From positions 7,155,001-7,219,000 of the forward strand of contig NZ_CP122458.1 in NCBI RefSeq assembly GCF_032598905.1: a DNA stretch of 64,000 nucleotides. The letters run 5' to 3'. This DNA is from Streptomyces sp. 11x1. GTDB lineage: Bacteria > Actinomycetota > Actinomycetes > Streptomycetales > Streptomycetaceae. A model generated the notes under the pieces. It was given only the letters and a program-made list of their open reading frames with translations, ran no database searches and was not told where the DNA came from. This document shows, in pieces, positions 1-9,350 of this stretch. Position 1 is the first letter of the stretch. Each line of letters begins with the position of its first letter. Made by a program: the position numbers and the translations under genes.

Positions 1-859
1 TGGTGACGACCGGCAGATGCATCCCGGTCGCGTCGGCCAGCGAGGTGATCATCCCGGAGGAGTCGACGAGCGCCTGGGTGTGTACGGCCATGACGGACCC
101 GGAGGCCCCCAGCGACACCACCGCGTCACCGAGGCCGATACCGAGCCCGAACGCGGCGGCCATGGTCTCGCCGGTGCCGGCGGAGATGAGGAGCCCCTCC
201 GGCGTCGTACCGGCGGCGTCCGAGGGGCCCAGCACCTCGGGAAGCATCACCTGATGCCCGAGCGCCATCTCCACGAGGTCCGTGCGGTACTGCCCGGTCG
301 CCGCGTTCCAGTACCCGGTCCCGGACGCCCCGCCCCGGTCCGTGGTCCTCCTGACCGGCCGCCCGAGCAACTGCCAGACCAGCCAGTCGTGCGCCTGGAG
401 CAGTACGGCCGTCCGCATCGCGGCGTCCGGTTCCGTACGGCTCATCCAGCGCAGCTTGGTCACCGGCTGCGCGGCCCCCGGCACACAGCCGACGGCCTCC
501 GCCCACGCCCCTCGCCCGCCGAGCGCGTCGACGAGGTCGGCCGCCGCGACCTGGGTCCGCTTGTCGCCGCCGACCATCGCCGGACGCACGGTGTTGCCCT
601 GCGCGTCCAGCGCGATCAGCCCGTTCTGCTGGGACGAGACCCCGATCGCCTGCACGCCCTCCAGCAGCCCGCCGCCGGCCGCCTCTCCCAGGGACAGCAG
701 CCAGGCCTGCGGGTCGACGTCGGCGGGGCGCCCCCCGCTCTCCGCCGGCTCCAACGGGTGCGGGGCATACCCCTGCCTGAGCACGGCCCCTGTGTCCGAG
801 TCACAGACGACAATGCGCGTAAAATCGGGCGAACTGTCCAGCCCGGCGACTATCCCCAT
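1..859 (-). CDS. xylB: Xylulokinase-like FGGY carbohydrate kinase (5' part, runs off window)
   Basis: About 286 codons of the N-terminal part of a sugar kinase are present; the rest lies beyond base 1. The protein begins MGIVAGLDSS, the FGGY phosphate-1 motif, and continues with a SSQQNGLIALD stretch, a GGDKRT segment, a KLRWM motif and a VVSLGASGS phosphate-2 motif near the window edge. The order and spacing fit xylulokinases, which phosphorylate D-xylulose to xylulose 5-phosphate in the cytoplasm. ATG at 859 is chosen because the first FGGY strand follows directly. The assignment to xylulose rather than another pentulose is from family resemblance only. Confidence 0.85.
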   Translation of the reverse strand, partial: MGIVAGLDSSPDFTRIVVCDSDTGAVLRQGYAPHPLEPAESGGRPADVDPQAWLLSLGEAAGGGLLEGVQAIGVSSQQNGLIALDAQGNTVRPAMVGGDKRTQVAAADLVDALGGRGAWAEAVGCVPGAAQPVTKLRWMSRTEPDAAMRTAVLLQAHDWLVWQLLGRPVRRTTDRGGASGTGYWNAATGQYRTDLVEMALGHQVMLPEVLGPSDAAGTTPEGLLISAGTGETMAAAFGLGIGLGDAVVSLGASGSVMAVHTQALVDSSGMITSLADATGMHLPVVT

Positions 860-928
860 GGCGGAAATTCTGCCGCACGGGAAGGGGTGGGGGCGCCGCG
901 CGTTGCTCCGGTCGGCGCGATGTGGTCT

Positions 929-1234
929 CTAGGTATTGCTGGTGCCCCAGTCGTCTCCGGCCGAGCCGTTGGCGTTGCGCTCCCGCAGGGAGCGAACCCG
1001 CTCGGCGACCAGATCGGGCATGCGGTCGCCGACCTTCTCGCTGACCACGTGGTACGCCTTGCCCGCGTAGACCCGCCCCTGCTGGGCGGCCGACTCGGCG
1101 GTGTTCCGTACGGCGGGGTTCTGTGCGACCTGCCGGGCGGACTTCTTCAACTGTTCGTAGCGTTCGCGACCGGCCTTCGTGCCGAGCACGTACCCCAGGG
1201 CCAGTCCGGCAAAGAACGTGAGCCGATAGCGCAT
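929..1234 (-). CDS. YtxH-like small membrane-anchored protein
   Basis: This 101-residue protein begins MRYRLTFFAGLALGYVLG, a hydrophobic N-terminal helix with glycine spacing, followed by KAGRERYEQLKKSARQVAQN and an alanine/glutamine-rich amphipathic tail. That is the layout of YtxH-domain proteins, which are common in actinobacteria and have no firm biochemical role. The start at 1234 is preferred over upstream in-frame codons because the hydrophobic segment begins there and a purine-rich GGGAAGGG lies about 10 nt upstream. It ends about 70 bp from the kinase start and may be transcribed separately. Confidence 0.8.
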   Translation of the reverse strand: MRYRLTFFAGLALGYVLGTKAGRERYEQLKKSARQVAQNPAVRNTAESAAQQGRVYAGKAYHVVSEKVGDRMPDLVAERVRSLRERNANGSAGDDWGTSNT

Positions 1235-1408
1235 GGCGACCACCCTTCCCTTACGTCTGCGTCGGTCCCTTGCGTGCCCTGCGCGGGCGACGGGCACAGG
1301 GGATACCGATTGGCGGAGCACCCCCCTGCTTGCGCTAATGTATGTGTCGCAGCGAGCGCACGCCCCCTGGCGAATACCCAGGGAGGTACGTTCGATGCAG
1401 CGAGGCAA

Positions 1409-1481
1409 TCCTCCGTAGCTCAATTGGCAGAGCAGCCGGCTGTTAACCGGCAGGTTACTGGTTCGAGTCCAGTCGGGGGAG
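1409..1481 (+). tRNA. tRNA-Asn (GTT), first of tandem pair
   Basis: The 73-nt cloverleaf has acceptor stem TCCTCCG/CGGGGGA, D-arm GCTCAATTGGCAGAGC, anticodon loop CTGTTAA with anticodon GTT, and T-loop TTCGAGT. Discriminator base is G. No CCA is encoded. Confidence 0.95.
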
Positions 1482-1487
1482 CTTCGA

Positions 1488-1560
1488 TCTTCCGTAGCTC
1501 AATTGGCAGAGCAGCCGGCTGTTAACCGGCAGGTTACTGGTTCGAGTCCAGTCGGGAGAG
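1488..1560 (+). tRNA. tRNA-Asn (GTT), second of tandem pair
   Basis: This copy lies 6 nt after the first tRNA-Asn and is identical to it except at three acceptor-stem bases (TCTTCCG/CGGGAGA keeps pairing). It is followed by a terminator, so the two are probably one transcript. Confidence 0.95.
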
Positions 1561-1570
1561 CAGTGAGGGA

Positions 1571-1592
1571 GGACCCCGTGGGGGTCCTTTTT
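1571..1592 (+). terminator. Rho-independent terminator of the tRNA-Asn pair
   Basis: Stem GGACCCC/GGGGTCC with a 3-nt loop is followed directly by TTTTT. It lies 10 nt after the second tRNA-Asn. Confidence 0.9.
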
Positions 1593-1737
1593 CATGTTCG
1601 GGGGGGAACCGTGTGCGGCGCGCCGAGGTCTTCAAGGTCAAGAAGCGCATGCGAAGGCCGACCATCCGAAGCAGGAGATCGTATGAGCGGCTATGCTGCG
1701 GCAGACGGCGCGCACACATGTACGCGACACGCCGTAC

Positions 1738-1814
1738 GGGGCGGTAGCTCAGCCGGTTAGAGCAGCGGACTCATAATCCGTCGGCCGTGGGTTCGAGTCC
1801 CACCCGCCCCACCA
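1738..1814 (+). tRNA. tRNA with CAT anticodon (Ile2 or elongator Met), CCA encoded
   Basis: The cloverleaf has acceptor GGGGCGG/CCGCCCC, D-arm GCTC/GAGC, anticodon stem GCGGA/TCCGT with loop CTCATAA, and a T-arm with TTCGAGT. CCA is encoded at 1812-1814. The CAT anticodon and elongator-type stems exclude initiator tRNA, but the sequence alone does not separate Met from lysidine-modified Ile2. Its 3' part, from the anticodon stem onward, is duplicated at 14607, so this gene is the attachment site of an integrated island. Confidence 0.93.
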
Positions 1815-1841
1815 GTGCAGGGCTGTGACCTGCGGAAACGT
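1766..1841 (+). repeat. attL-like direct repeat in the tRNA 3' half
   Basis: These 76 bp run from the anticodon stem of the CAT tRNA through 27 bp past the CCA. They recur at 14607-14682 with a single mismatch. The intact tRNA is on this side, as expected when an element integrates into a tRNA 3' end and restores it. Similarity resumes weakly further on: a 21-bp block starting AACGGACTGAATCC, with one mismatch, lies near 1880 and near 14718. Confidence 0.85.
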
Positions 1842-2106
1842 TCATTTTTGGTTGTCTGAGCGTCAACTTTGCCTGAACGGACTGAATCCGCTGCGCGCGA
1901 GTTTGGTGCCAGGTTGGTCTGCGTTGGCTGATGCTCTGCTGACCTGCATGGATGTGCGCGGACGCGTGGTCGGTGAGACGTGTTCTGGCCGGCTCGGCAG
2001 CGGCAGGGCTGTGTGTTGAGGCCATCCTGAGGCCGGAGGTACCGGGGAAGTACCGGAAGGCGTCCTCCTCCACTGCGACGTCGTCCAGAGTTCGGCGTGG
2101 AGCGGG
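1842..2106. other. Spacer with no recognisable gene
   Basis: Open frames here are short and read through the tRNA or have no recognisable content. The stretch lies just inside the left attachment repeat, where an integrase or excisionase gene would normally sit, but none is visible. Confidence 0.6.
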
Positions 2107-2400
2107 TCAGTGGCTGTGGGGCGCGTACAAGATCACGGCCATGCCCGTCAGCAGACGAGAGCGCCGATGACGGCGTAGCGATCGGGGCGGTAGCCGTCGG
2201 CAACCATGCCCCAGGCGAGTGACCCGGCCACGAAGATCCCGCCGTAGGCGGCGAGGATGCGCCCGAAGTTTGTCGTCGGACTGGAAGGTGGCCGCCACAC
2301 CGTGGAGGCAGAGGGCGATCACGCGGGCGCCGAACCAGAGCCAGCCGTTGTGTTCCCGGACGCCCTTCCACACCAAGGCGCCCGTGTCCTCCTTCTCGGG
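2107..2400 (-). pseudogene. YnfA/UPF0060 family membrane protein, frameshifted and N-truncated
   Basis: Three reading frames must be joined. The first gives [16 protein letters not shown] and [12 protein letters not shown]. The second gives [17 protein letters not shown] and [18 protein letters not shown]. The third gives [13 protein letters not shown] and the stop at 2107. Together they match the last three transmembrane segments of YnfA proteins. The first segment is missing upstream of about 2400. Two frameshifts (near 2265 and 2155) make the gene non-functional. Confidence 0.8.
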
Positions 2401-2471
2401 AGCGTGGGTTGTCCGGGGTTACCCACCCACTCAACGGGGGCAGCGGCCGCGTAGTGCTGTCAGCGCCGCGA

Positions 2472-5400
2472 TCACGGACGGCAGGTCGGCCGGTAAGAAA
2501 GGGAAGGGAGGTAGGTTGCCCACTCGTGCCGGGTGAGACTGCGGCCGGCTGCCATGCAGAGTCGGTCCTTGACGTCCTGCACATCCAGGGGCCATTGGAT
2601 GATCTTGCCGTCCTCGCCGCCGGAGACCAGGGCTCCCTCAGGTGTGAAGGCGAGTCCGCGGATTCTGGCGCTGTGACCGGTCAGGGTGGCGCGGGGGCGC
2701 CGGGTGGCGATGTCCCACACAATGACCGAGTGGTCGTCACCGGCTGAGGCGAGGGTACGGCCGTCCCGGCTGAACGTGATGACCTGTACGGGGGCGGTGT
2801 GTCCACTGAGCACGGCGAGCTCCCTGCGGTCCGAGGCACTCCACAGCTTGATCGTCCGGCTGTCACCGGCGGTGGCGAGCAGCTTGCCGTCAGGGCTGAC
2901 GGCGACGTCCTGCACGGCACCCTGCCCGGTGTCGTCCCTGGTGAGGAACTCGCCCGTGGTGGCATTCCACGCGTTGAGGTAGCCCCCCGTGCTGGCCGCT
3001 ACCAGGTGACGGCCGTCGGGGGTGAAGACGAGCGAGGTGGTGAGACGGGGCGGATACGCCGATGTCCTTCGGGACGGTGATGCCGGTTCGCGGACGTCCC
3101 AGACGAACAGGCCGAGTGTGGCAGCCGCGAGAAGACGAGAGCCGCGGCCGGGAGCGAAGGCGATGTCGGTGGAGGCGCCGACGCCCTGGGTCGGGAATGG
3201 TTTGGCCGCGCGCCGTCCACGTTGGACATCCCAGAGAGTGACGATGTTGTTCCGGGTCACCGAGGCCAGCAGGCGTCCATCGGAGCTGAACGCGACGGCC
3301 TGGACCTGGTCAGGGTGCCCGCCCAGGGTGGCGAGTTGCTTCCCCCGGGCGTCCCAGAGGCGGACCGACTTGTCGCCGCCGGCCGAGGCGATCACGTCCC
3401 CGTCCGGGCTGACCTTGACGTCCTTGACCTGCGCGTCGAATCCGCTGAACGGGGTGTCGCGCAGATCATGCAGCACGATGGACCCGTTGAATCCCGCAGA
3501 GGCAAGCATCGCGCCGTCACGGCTGAGGGCAACCGAAACCGTCTCTGTGCGGCCTCTGTCCTGGTAGGTGTGGACGGACCTGCGATGCCGCAGGTCCCAT
3601 ATGGTGACGGTGCCGTTCTCGTCGGCCACGGCCAGCCTGTCCCCGGCGGGAGCGGAGATGGTCCATCCGAACGAGTCCGGCAGAGGCAGCCGCGGCAGTG
3701 CGGTCGGCTCCTCTCCGTCGAGGTTCCACAGGTACACCCCCTGGTCGTCGGCGGCTGCGGCGAGCGTGTGCCCTGAGGAGGCGAAGGCGACCTGGATGAC
3801 GTGTTCGGAGGGCAGCGAGGCAATTTGTCTGCCTGTTTTCACGGACCAGACGACCGGGTCCCGCGTTCCGTCCGCAGACACCAGGAGTTCGCCGTCATGG
3901 CTGAAGCTCAGCGACCCGACCGCGGACCCATGCCCTTGTCCGCGAAGAAGACGGCGAGTGCCGGCGGACAGGTCGTGCAGGGCGATGTCGCCGTCCCCGA
4001 CCCCGATCGCGATCTTGTTGCCGTCGGTGCTGAAGGCCATGCCGGAGCTGATCGGGTCCTCAGCGAGGGTGGTCACAGGCCGGCGTGTCCGGACGTCCCA
4101 GACGATGAGCGACCCAGAGGTCCCGTCTGTCGCGGTCGACGCGAGACGCTCTCCGTCGCCGCTGAAAGCCACCTTCATGGGCCGGCCGGTGTGTCCTCGC
4201 AGCGACGCGATCCGGGTGCCGCGCTCCGGGTCCCACAGACCGATCGTGCCGTCGCCGTTCGAGGAGGCGAGCAGCCTGTGGTCCGGGCTGAAAGCGACGG
4301 CGTACACCGCGGGACCGCTGACGTTGAGTTCCGTGCGCCGTGGCGCTGCCGCGGCGCTCAGGACGCTTCCCCGGGTTTCGGCGTCCGGGTGCAGGCGGTC
4401 CGCTTCGATGGCCAGAAGTCCTGCGAGGTCAGGATCGGTGGCCAGGAGAGACCGCGCTTGCAGGGACAATTCGCCCGCGAGTGCCTGCAGTTGCAGGCGG
4501 CGGGCGTCCTGCCGCTGTCGTACGGCCAGCCCTCCGCCCAGCACGGCGAGCACGAGAAGTACCGAGATGCCCACGACAAGGCGTTTGAGGAGTCGGGCAT
4601 GACGCCGGGCGCTGTCCTGCTCGGCGGCTTCCTGAGCACTGCTGGTCCGAAGGAAGGCGTCCTCGAGCTGGTTCAGCTCCCGGGAATGGTCTCTGGCCCA
4701 GTCACGCGCGGCGAGCAACTGAGCACCCCGGTAAAGGGCACCGGCGTCCCTGTCCAGTGACTCCCAGGCGTGGGCGGCCTCGGTGAGCCGTCGGTGGACG
4801 ATGAGGTTCGTCCGGTCGTCGGTGAGCCATCGGTGCAGCCGTGGCCAGGCCCGGATCAGCGCCTCGTGGGCCATCTCCACCGTGTCCTCGCCAAGAACGA
4901 TCAGGCGTGCCGCGGCCAGGCGGCCCAGGATCTCGGCGGCCCCCGGCTCCTCGACGACACCGTCCAGTTCGCTGCGGGCGATGGGCCGCCGGGAGTCCCC
5001 GGTACCGTCGCCCAGCGCGGAGAGTCTGAGGAAGATCCTTCGAGCTGCCTGCCGTTGCTCCACGGTGAGTTCGCCGTAGACGCGGTCGGCGGTCTGGGCG
5101 ATCGCTCCGCGCACACCGCCGCTCGCCTGGTACGCGGACAGGGTGAGGGTCGCTCCCTCTCGCCGCTGCCAGGTTTCCAGCAGCGCGTGCGAGACCAGCG
5201 GCAGCGCGCCCGGCTCCTCGGCTGCGTCAGCGAGCACGGTAGCCAGCATGTCCGGTTCCACGCCCCACCCCGCCTGGGCGGCCGGCCTGATGACGATCTC
5301 CCGCAGTTCGGTGGGGGACGCCGGCCCGACGAGGAGCATCGCCTCCTCTCCCAACGCGTCCAGAAGATCGGGATGCTGGGCGAACCGGGTGAGGAAGTCG

Positions 5401-6272
5401 GCGCGCACGCCGAGCACCACGGTGGTGCGGCGGTGCGGGCCGTGCGTGGCGTCCAGCAGCGCGGCGATGAACCGGCGGCGTTCGTCCCGGTCGGCGCAGA
5501 GCGTGAACAGTTCCTCGAACTGGTCCACGACCAGCAGTGCCCTGGTCTCCGGCGGACCGGTGACCAGGGCGCCACGGATCGCGATGTCCAGAGCGGCCGG
5601 ATCGCTGCGCAGTTCCTCCCGCACACCATGGACATCCTGGCCGGACAACTTCGCCACCTGGTCGGACAACGCCTCCAGCGGATGCTCGGTGGGGGTCATC
5701 AGCAGGGTCCGCCACCGTCCTTCCGGCTGACCGTCTCCTGCGATCGTCCCCAGCAGCCCCGCGCGCAGGAGTGAGGACTTCCCGCTCCCCGACGCCCCGA
5801 AGACCCCGATGAGCGGCAGCCGCTCGACCCGCTCCAGCAGTCGGTCGACCAGCCGGGAACGGCCGAAGAACCACTCCGCCTGCTCGCTCTGGAACGGCGC
5901 CAGCCCCTGATAGGGGCAGCGCTCCTCGTCCGGCACAGGCTCCGACGCGGCCGCCGTGTCCGCCTCGGCGGCCACCGCCTCCCACCGCGCCTGCCATTCG
6001 GCCTGGTCGCCCCCGCACGCCTCGACGTAGGCCAAGGTCACCGCCAGCGAGGCAAGCCGGTCACCCTTGGCGGCCTCCGCCAGCGTGCTCGCCGAGTAGT
6101 GCGCCCGCTGGGCCAGGGCGCGATAGCTCGGACTGCCTGCCCTCTCCCGCAACCGGCGCAGCTGCCACGCAAGGCGCTGGACCGGGCCGGCTTCCGGATC
6201 CAGCGGCTTTTCCGGACGCCCCACCACATACCCCCCGCGCACGTCGTACCTGGCGTCCGGGTCGGACGGCAC
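2472..6272 (-). CDS. HTH-nSTAND-WD40 repeat protein (large STAND ATPase)
   Basis: This 1266-residue protein has a XRE-like helix-turn-helix region (residues ~35-90) and an nSTAND NTPase domain. The latter starts CPYQGLAPFQ near 119 and carries FFGR, a Walker A GASGSGKSSLL near 159-169 and a Walker B LLVVDQFEELF. A winged-helix region with EMAHEALIRAWPRL follows, then one transmembrane helix (~575-600, LLVLAVLGGGLAV) and about thirteen WD40 blades to the C-terminus with repeated FSPDG, LASAG and LWD motifs. STAND proteins are ATP-driven sensors in which the repeat domain binds a trigger; bacterial members include antiphage and signalling proteins. Here the N-terminal HTH suggests a regulatory rather than lytic effector, which is inference. 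The gene stands alone inside the tRNA island. Confidence 0.9.
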   Translation of the reverse strand: MPSDPDARYDVRGGYVVGRPEKPLDPEAGPVQRLAWQLRRLRERAGSPSYRALAQRAHYSASTLAEAAKGDRLASLAVTLAYVEACGGDQAEWQARWEAVAAEADTAAASEPVPDEERCPYQGLAPFQSEQAEWFFGRSRLVDRLLERVERLPLIGVFGASGSGKSSLLRAGLLGTIAGDGQPEGRWRTLLMTPTEHPLEALSDQVAKLSGQDVHGVREELRSDPAALDIAIRGALVTGPPETRALLVVDQFEELFTLCADRDERRRFIAALLDATHGPHRRTTVVLGVRADFLTRFAQHPDLLDALGEEAMLLVGPASPTELREIVIRPAAQAGWGVEPDMLATVLADAAEEPGALPLVSHALLETWQRREGATLTLSAYQASGGVRGAIAQTADRVYGELTVEQRQAARRIFLRLSALGDGTGDSRRPIARSELDGVVEEPGAAEILGRLAAARLIVLGEDTVEMAHEALIRAWPRLHRWLTDDRTNLIVHRRLTEAAHAWESLDRDAGALYRGAQLLAARDWARDHSRELNQLEDAFLRTSSAQEAAEQDSARRHARLLKRLVVGISVLLVLAVLGGGLAVRQRQDARRLQLQALAGELSLQARSLLATDPDLAGLLAIEADRLHPDAETRGSVLSAAAAPRRTELNVSGPAVYAVAFSPDHRLLASSNGDGTIGLWDPERGTRIASLRGHTGRPMKVAFSGDGERLASTATDGTSGSLIVWDVRTRRPVTTLAEDPISSGMAFSTDGNKIAIGVGDGDIALHDLSAGTRRLLRGQGHGSAVGSLSFSHDGELLVSADGTRDPVVWSVKTGRQIASLPSEHVIQVAFASSGHTLAAAADDQGVYLWNLDGEEPTALPRLPLPDSFGWTISAPAGDRLAVADENGTVTIWDLRHRRSVHTYQDRGRTETVSVALSRDGAMLASAGFNGSIVLHDLRDTPFSGFDAQVKDVKVSPDGDVIASAGGDKSVRLWDARGKQLATLGGHPDQVQAVAFSSDGRLLASVTRNNIVTLWDVQRGRRAAKPFPTQGVGASTDIAFAPGRGSRLLAAATLGLFVWDVREPASPSRRTSAYPPRLTTSLVFTPDGRHLVAASTGGYLNAWNATTGEFLTRDDTGQGAVQDVAVSPDGKLLATAGDSRTIKLWSASDRRELAVLSGHTAPVQVITFSRDGRTLASAGDDHSVIVWDIATRRPRATLTGHSARIRGLAFTPEGALVSGGEDGKIIQWPLDVQDVKDRLCMAAGRSLTRHEWATYLPSLSYRPTCRP

Positions 6273-6605
6273 TGGATGCCTTCGCCAGGACCCGGCCTGA
6301 GATCCCGGAAGCGGACGGCGTGATCTAGGAGGGCCGCGGTCATGCTAGGGCCAACGCCCGCATTCGGTACACAAGTTCGACACATCGATGCAGGTCGGCA
6401 GAGATCGGTGGGTGTCGGTGGAAGTCGGGGAGTAGCTCCGTCCCCCGTCGCCTCGCCATGCCGCCGCCGTGTGGTCGCCGGTTTTTGTCCGATGTTGTTT
6501 GTCCGATGCCCCCAACCCTCTCGGACAAGCCATCTCCGGCACCACGGTGGAACGGGTCACCTACCGATCACCGACTCCGGGCGATCACTCGAAGGGAAGT
6601 CGTTC

Positions 6606-7175
6606 ATGTCGACGAATTCATCCAAACCCAGGCGAGCCGCGGCTGTCCTGGCTGCCGCAGCGGCGATGCTGACCGCCACCATGGTGACGGCCTCACCTGC
6701 TGCCGCGAGCGGAACCTACAGCGGGCGCGCCTACGTCTACGGGACTGGCCCGTACACAGACGACTGGGACGACGAGGGCATCCTGCAGAGGAGCACTCAC
6801 GCGTCATCCAACGCCACATGCCTGTGGCAGGCGATCCTGCACGCGGACGGCAAGCTCACCTCCCTTTCCGACATCGACGGGGTCTTCGGCACCAAGACCT
6901 ACAACGCGACCATCGCCTGGCAGCGATCCGAGAACGAGGACTGGGGTGCCACCCTGAAGGTCGACGGCTCGGTCGGCGAGTACACCTTCACCTGGGCGGG
7001 CGGGTACATTGCCTACCTGAGTGGTAGTACCGACGCCGGCCAAACCCTGAATCTGCGCTACGTCGGCGTGGCCGGCGGCGTCACCATGAGGCGCCTTCCG
7101 GACGGCAACTACGAGTTCATCGACGGTGACGGCGCTTGGCGGAAGGCCGGTTACAACTACCGGTCCTGCAGCTGA
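6606..7175 (+). CDS. Secreted protein with peptidoglycan-binding-like domain
   Basis: The 189-residue product has a typical Sec signal: positively charged MSTNSSKPRR, an alanine-rich hydrophobic core, and a likely cleavage after ASPAAA near residue 35. The mature part contains ILQRSTHASSNATCLWQAIL, DGVFGTKTYNATIAWQ and a WRKAGYNYRSC end. The FG.KT...A...WQ pattern resembles the PG_binding_1 fold of many small Streptomyces secreted proteins. ATG 6606 follows a GAAGGGAAG ribosome-binding site. A hairpin lies 28 bp after the stop. Function is unknown, with cell-wall association inferred. Confidence 0.75.
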   Translation: MSTNSSKPRRAAAVLAAAAAMLTATMVTASPAAASGTYSGRAYVYGTGPYTDDWDDEGILQRSTHASSNATCLWQAILHADGKLTSLSDIDGVFGTKTYNATIAWQRSENEDWGATLKVDGSVGEYTFTWAGGYIAYLSGSTDAGQTLNLRYVGVAGGVTMRRLPDGNYEFIDGDGAWRKAGYNYRSCS

Positions 7176-7203
7176 GGCCGCACCCTCCTGAATGACGTAT
7201 GGC

Positions 7204-7237
7204 GCCCGTCCTCCCCTTCCCGAGGGGGAAGACGGGC
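7204..7237 (+). terminator. Hairpin terminator after the secreted-protein gene
   Basis: Outer arms GCCCGTC/GACGGGC enclose inner arms TCCCC/GGGGA. There is no U-tract, as is usual in Streptomyces. Confidence 0.6.
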
Positions 7238-7611
7238 ACCATTGGGTTACTCGCCGCGGATGTGCCACCGCCGAGGGCCCCGACCTCACCGCTATGCGGG
7301 GGAGCTATGTCAGGAGGATGCGGTGGCGGAGGAGCGGGAAGCGGGCTCGGCCGCACGCGCGGTAGCAGTGAGGTGCCGCCGCCTGACGTATCCGCAGGCC
7401 CGTGGGCCTGCGTGTCAGACGCGTGGCGCCGACGACTTCGCCGGACGGACCTCCTGCCGGTGCCGGGTCCTCCCCGCCCAGTCCAGTGATCAGCAGCGAC
7501 GCCCCGCAACGACGACGAAGTCGTTCGGCCGTGCCGTGCTCTGTCGGCAACGGGTGAAATGAGGGCCACGGACGGCGGGTGGAAGGCGGGTGTCGCCGTT
7601 CCTTGAACCGT
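7238..7611. other. Non-coding stretch before the ISL3 element
   Basis: No frame with recognisable content or a ribosome-binding site was found on either strand. Confidence 0.5.
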
Positions 7612-9350
7612 GGTTCTGGATCACTTTCCGTGCTGGAGCCACGGAGGGTTACCACGACCGCGATCATGGACGGCCGTGGGTGATGTGTTCCTCCAGGGCC
7701 TGTGGTTCCACAAGGCCGAAGGCGTTGTGATCGAAAAGGCAGTAGTGGATGGCGAGTTGGTGCTCGTGCGGGCCCGTGCGTCGGCAGAGCAGGCCGCGTG
7801 TCATGCCTGCGGGACGACGTCGGGCCGGGTGCACAGCCGATACGTACGCCGCCTCACCGACACCGCGGTCGCCGGGCGTCCTGTGGTGATCGAGTTACAG
7901 GTCCGGCGGTTCCGCTGCCGTGAACGCGCCTGCACGCAGGCCACGTTCGCAGAGCAGGTCGAAGGGCTGACCTTCCGGTACGGGAGGCGAAGCACCGGGC
8001 TGCAGACGGTGCTGCAACGGGTGGCCGTGATGCTGGCGGGCCGGGCCGGCGCCCGCCTGGCGGACACACTCGCGGTCCGGGCGAGCCGGTCGACTCTCCT
8101 GCGGCTGATACGCCGCCTCCCGGAGCCCGAGGTGCACACGCCGCGGGTGCTCGGAGTGGACGAGTTCGCCCTGCGCAAGGGACACAATTACGGCACGATC
8201 CTGGTGGACATCGACACCCGCCGCCCGGTTGATCTGCTGCCCGACCGCACCACGGCCACGGTGTCCGCCTGGCTCGCCGACCACCCCGGCGTCGAGGTGA
8301 TCTGCCGTGACCGGTCGACCGCATACGCCGAGGCCGGACGGCTCGGCGCCCCGGACGCGGTCCACGTCGCGGACCGGTGGCACATCTGGAAAAACCTCGT
8401 CGAGGCCGTCGAGAAGACGGTCATCCAGCACCGCGCCCTGCTGCGCGAGCCAGAGGAGACCAGCCCGGTCCGCACCAACACACCCGTGAACACCACGGGG
8501 TTCCCGCCGCGTCCCTCAGGCGAACCGCGACACTCCGGCCGCCTGTCGGACCGGGTCCGCGAACAGCACACAGCCGTCCACGCCCTGCTCGACGACGGGC
8601 TCGGCCTCCGGCCGATCGCTCGCCGGCTCGGCCTGGCCCGCAACACCGTGCGCCGCCTGGCCCGCGCGGCCACCGCGGACGAACTGCTGGTAGGACAGTG
8701 GACCGGCCGCAGCAGCATCCTCGATCCCTACAAGCCTTATCTGCATCAGCGGTGGGCCGAGGGCTGCACCGTCGCCCGCCGTCTGTTCGAGGAACTGCGT
8801 GAGCGCGGCTACCCCGGCGGCGAGAGCGTCGTGAAGAGGTACGTGCAGCAGCTCCGTGAAGCGTTCCCGCACGACGATCCGCCCCGCAAGCACCCGTCCG
8901 TGCGAGACGTGACCAGCTGGATCACCCGCCGCCCCGACCGCCTCGACAGCGACCAGGTCCAGCGGCTCAAGGCGATCCTCGCCCGCTGCCCCGAACTCGG
9001 CCGCACCGCCGAACACGTACGTTCCTTCGCCGAGTTGATGAACAACCGCCAAGGAAAGCAGCTGGACCAATGGATCGAGTGTGTCCAGGCCGATGACCTG
9101 CCCGCCCTGCATGCCTTCGTCACCGGCCTCGGCCAGGACCTCGACGCCGTCGTCGCCGGGCTCAGCCTGCCCTACAGCTCTGGCGCAGTCGAAGGCCATA
9201 ACAACAAGATCAAGATGCTCAAGCGGCAGATGTTCGGCCGCGCCAACTTCGACCTGCTCCGCAAACGCGTCCTCCTCGCGGCGTGAGGCCGTCCATGATC
9301 GCGGTCGTGGTAACCCTCCGTGGCTCCAGCACGGAAAGTGATCCAGAACC
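7612..9350 (+). mobile_element. ISL3-family insertion sequence with 64-bp perfect inverted repeats
   Basis: The ends 7612-7675 and 9287-9350 are perfect inverted copies over 64 bp, starting GGTTCTGGATCACTTTCC. Imperfect symmetry continues outward (TGAACC on the left, GGTTCA on the right), so the true tip may be at ~7603/~9359. No 8-bp target duplication was seen at either candidate boundary. The single transposase gene fills the space and starts within one base of the left repeat. Confidence 0.9.
7676..9286 (+). CDS. ISL3-family transposase
   Basis: The 536-residue protein has an N-terminal zinc-ribbon (CHACGTTS and later CRERAC), a DDE domain with VLGVDEFALRKGHNYGTIL, VICRDRSTAY, HVADRWH and the terminal glutamate in SGAVEGHNNKIK, and an inserted helix-turn-helix (IARRLGLARNTVRRLAR). 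This is the standard ISL3 arrangement. GTG 7676 is proposed because upstream in-frame codons lie in the terminal inverted repeat. The frame is open from end to end, so the element could be active. Confidence 0.92.
   Translation: MGDVFLQGLWFHKAEGVVIEKAVVDGELVLVRARASAEQAACHACGTTSGRVHSRYVRRLTDTAVAGRPVVIELQVRRFRCRERACTQATFAEQVEGLTFRYGRRSTGLQTVLQRVAVMLAGRAGARLADTLAVRASRSTLLRLIRRLPEPEVHTPRVLGVDEFALRKGHNYGTILVDIDTRRPVDLLPDRTTATVSAWLADHPGVEVICRDRSTAYAEAGRLGAPDAVHVADRWHIWKNLVEAVEKTVIQHRALLREPEETSPVRTNTPVNTTGFPPRPSGEPRHSGRLSDRVREQHTAVHALLDDGLGLRPIARRLGLARNTVRRLARAATADELLVGQWTGRSSILDPYKPYLHQRWAEGCTVARRLFEELRERGYPGGESVVKRYVQQLREAFPHDDPPRKHPSVRDVTSWITRRPDRLDSDQVQRLKAILARCPELGRTAEHVRSFAELMNNRQGKQLDQWIECVQADDLPALHAFVTGLGQDLDAVVAGLSLPYSSGAVEGHNNKIKMLKRQMFGRANFDLLRKRVLLAA

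Noticed and set aside
17..1525. 502-codon rightward frame over the kinase and tRNA genes
   Set aside because: It is the antisense shadow of the xylulokinase and reads through a tRNA; the product has no recognisable domain.
1534..1719. Leftward 61-codon frame over the tRNA-Asn terminator
   Set aside because: Reads through tRNA and terminator sequence; no domain.
7238..7611. Rightward 96-106-codon frames before the ISL3 element
   Set aside because: No ribosome-binding site, low-complexity composition and no family match.
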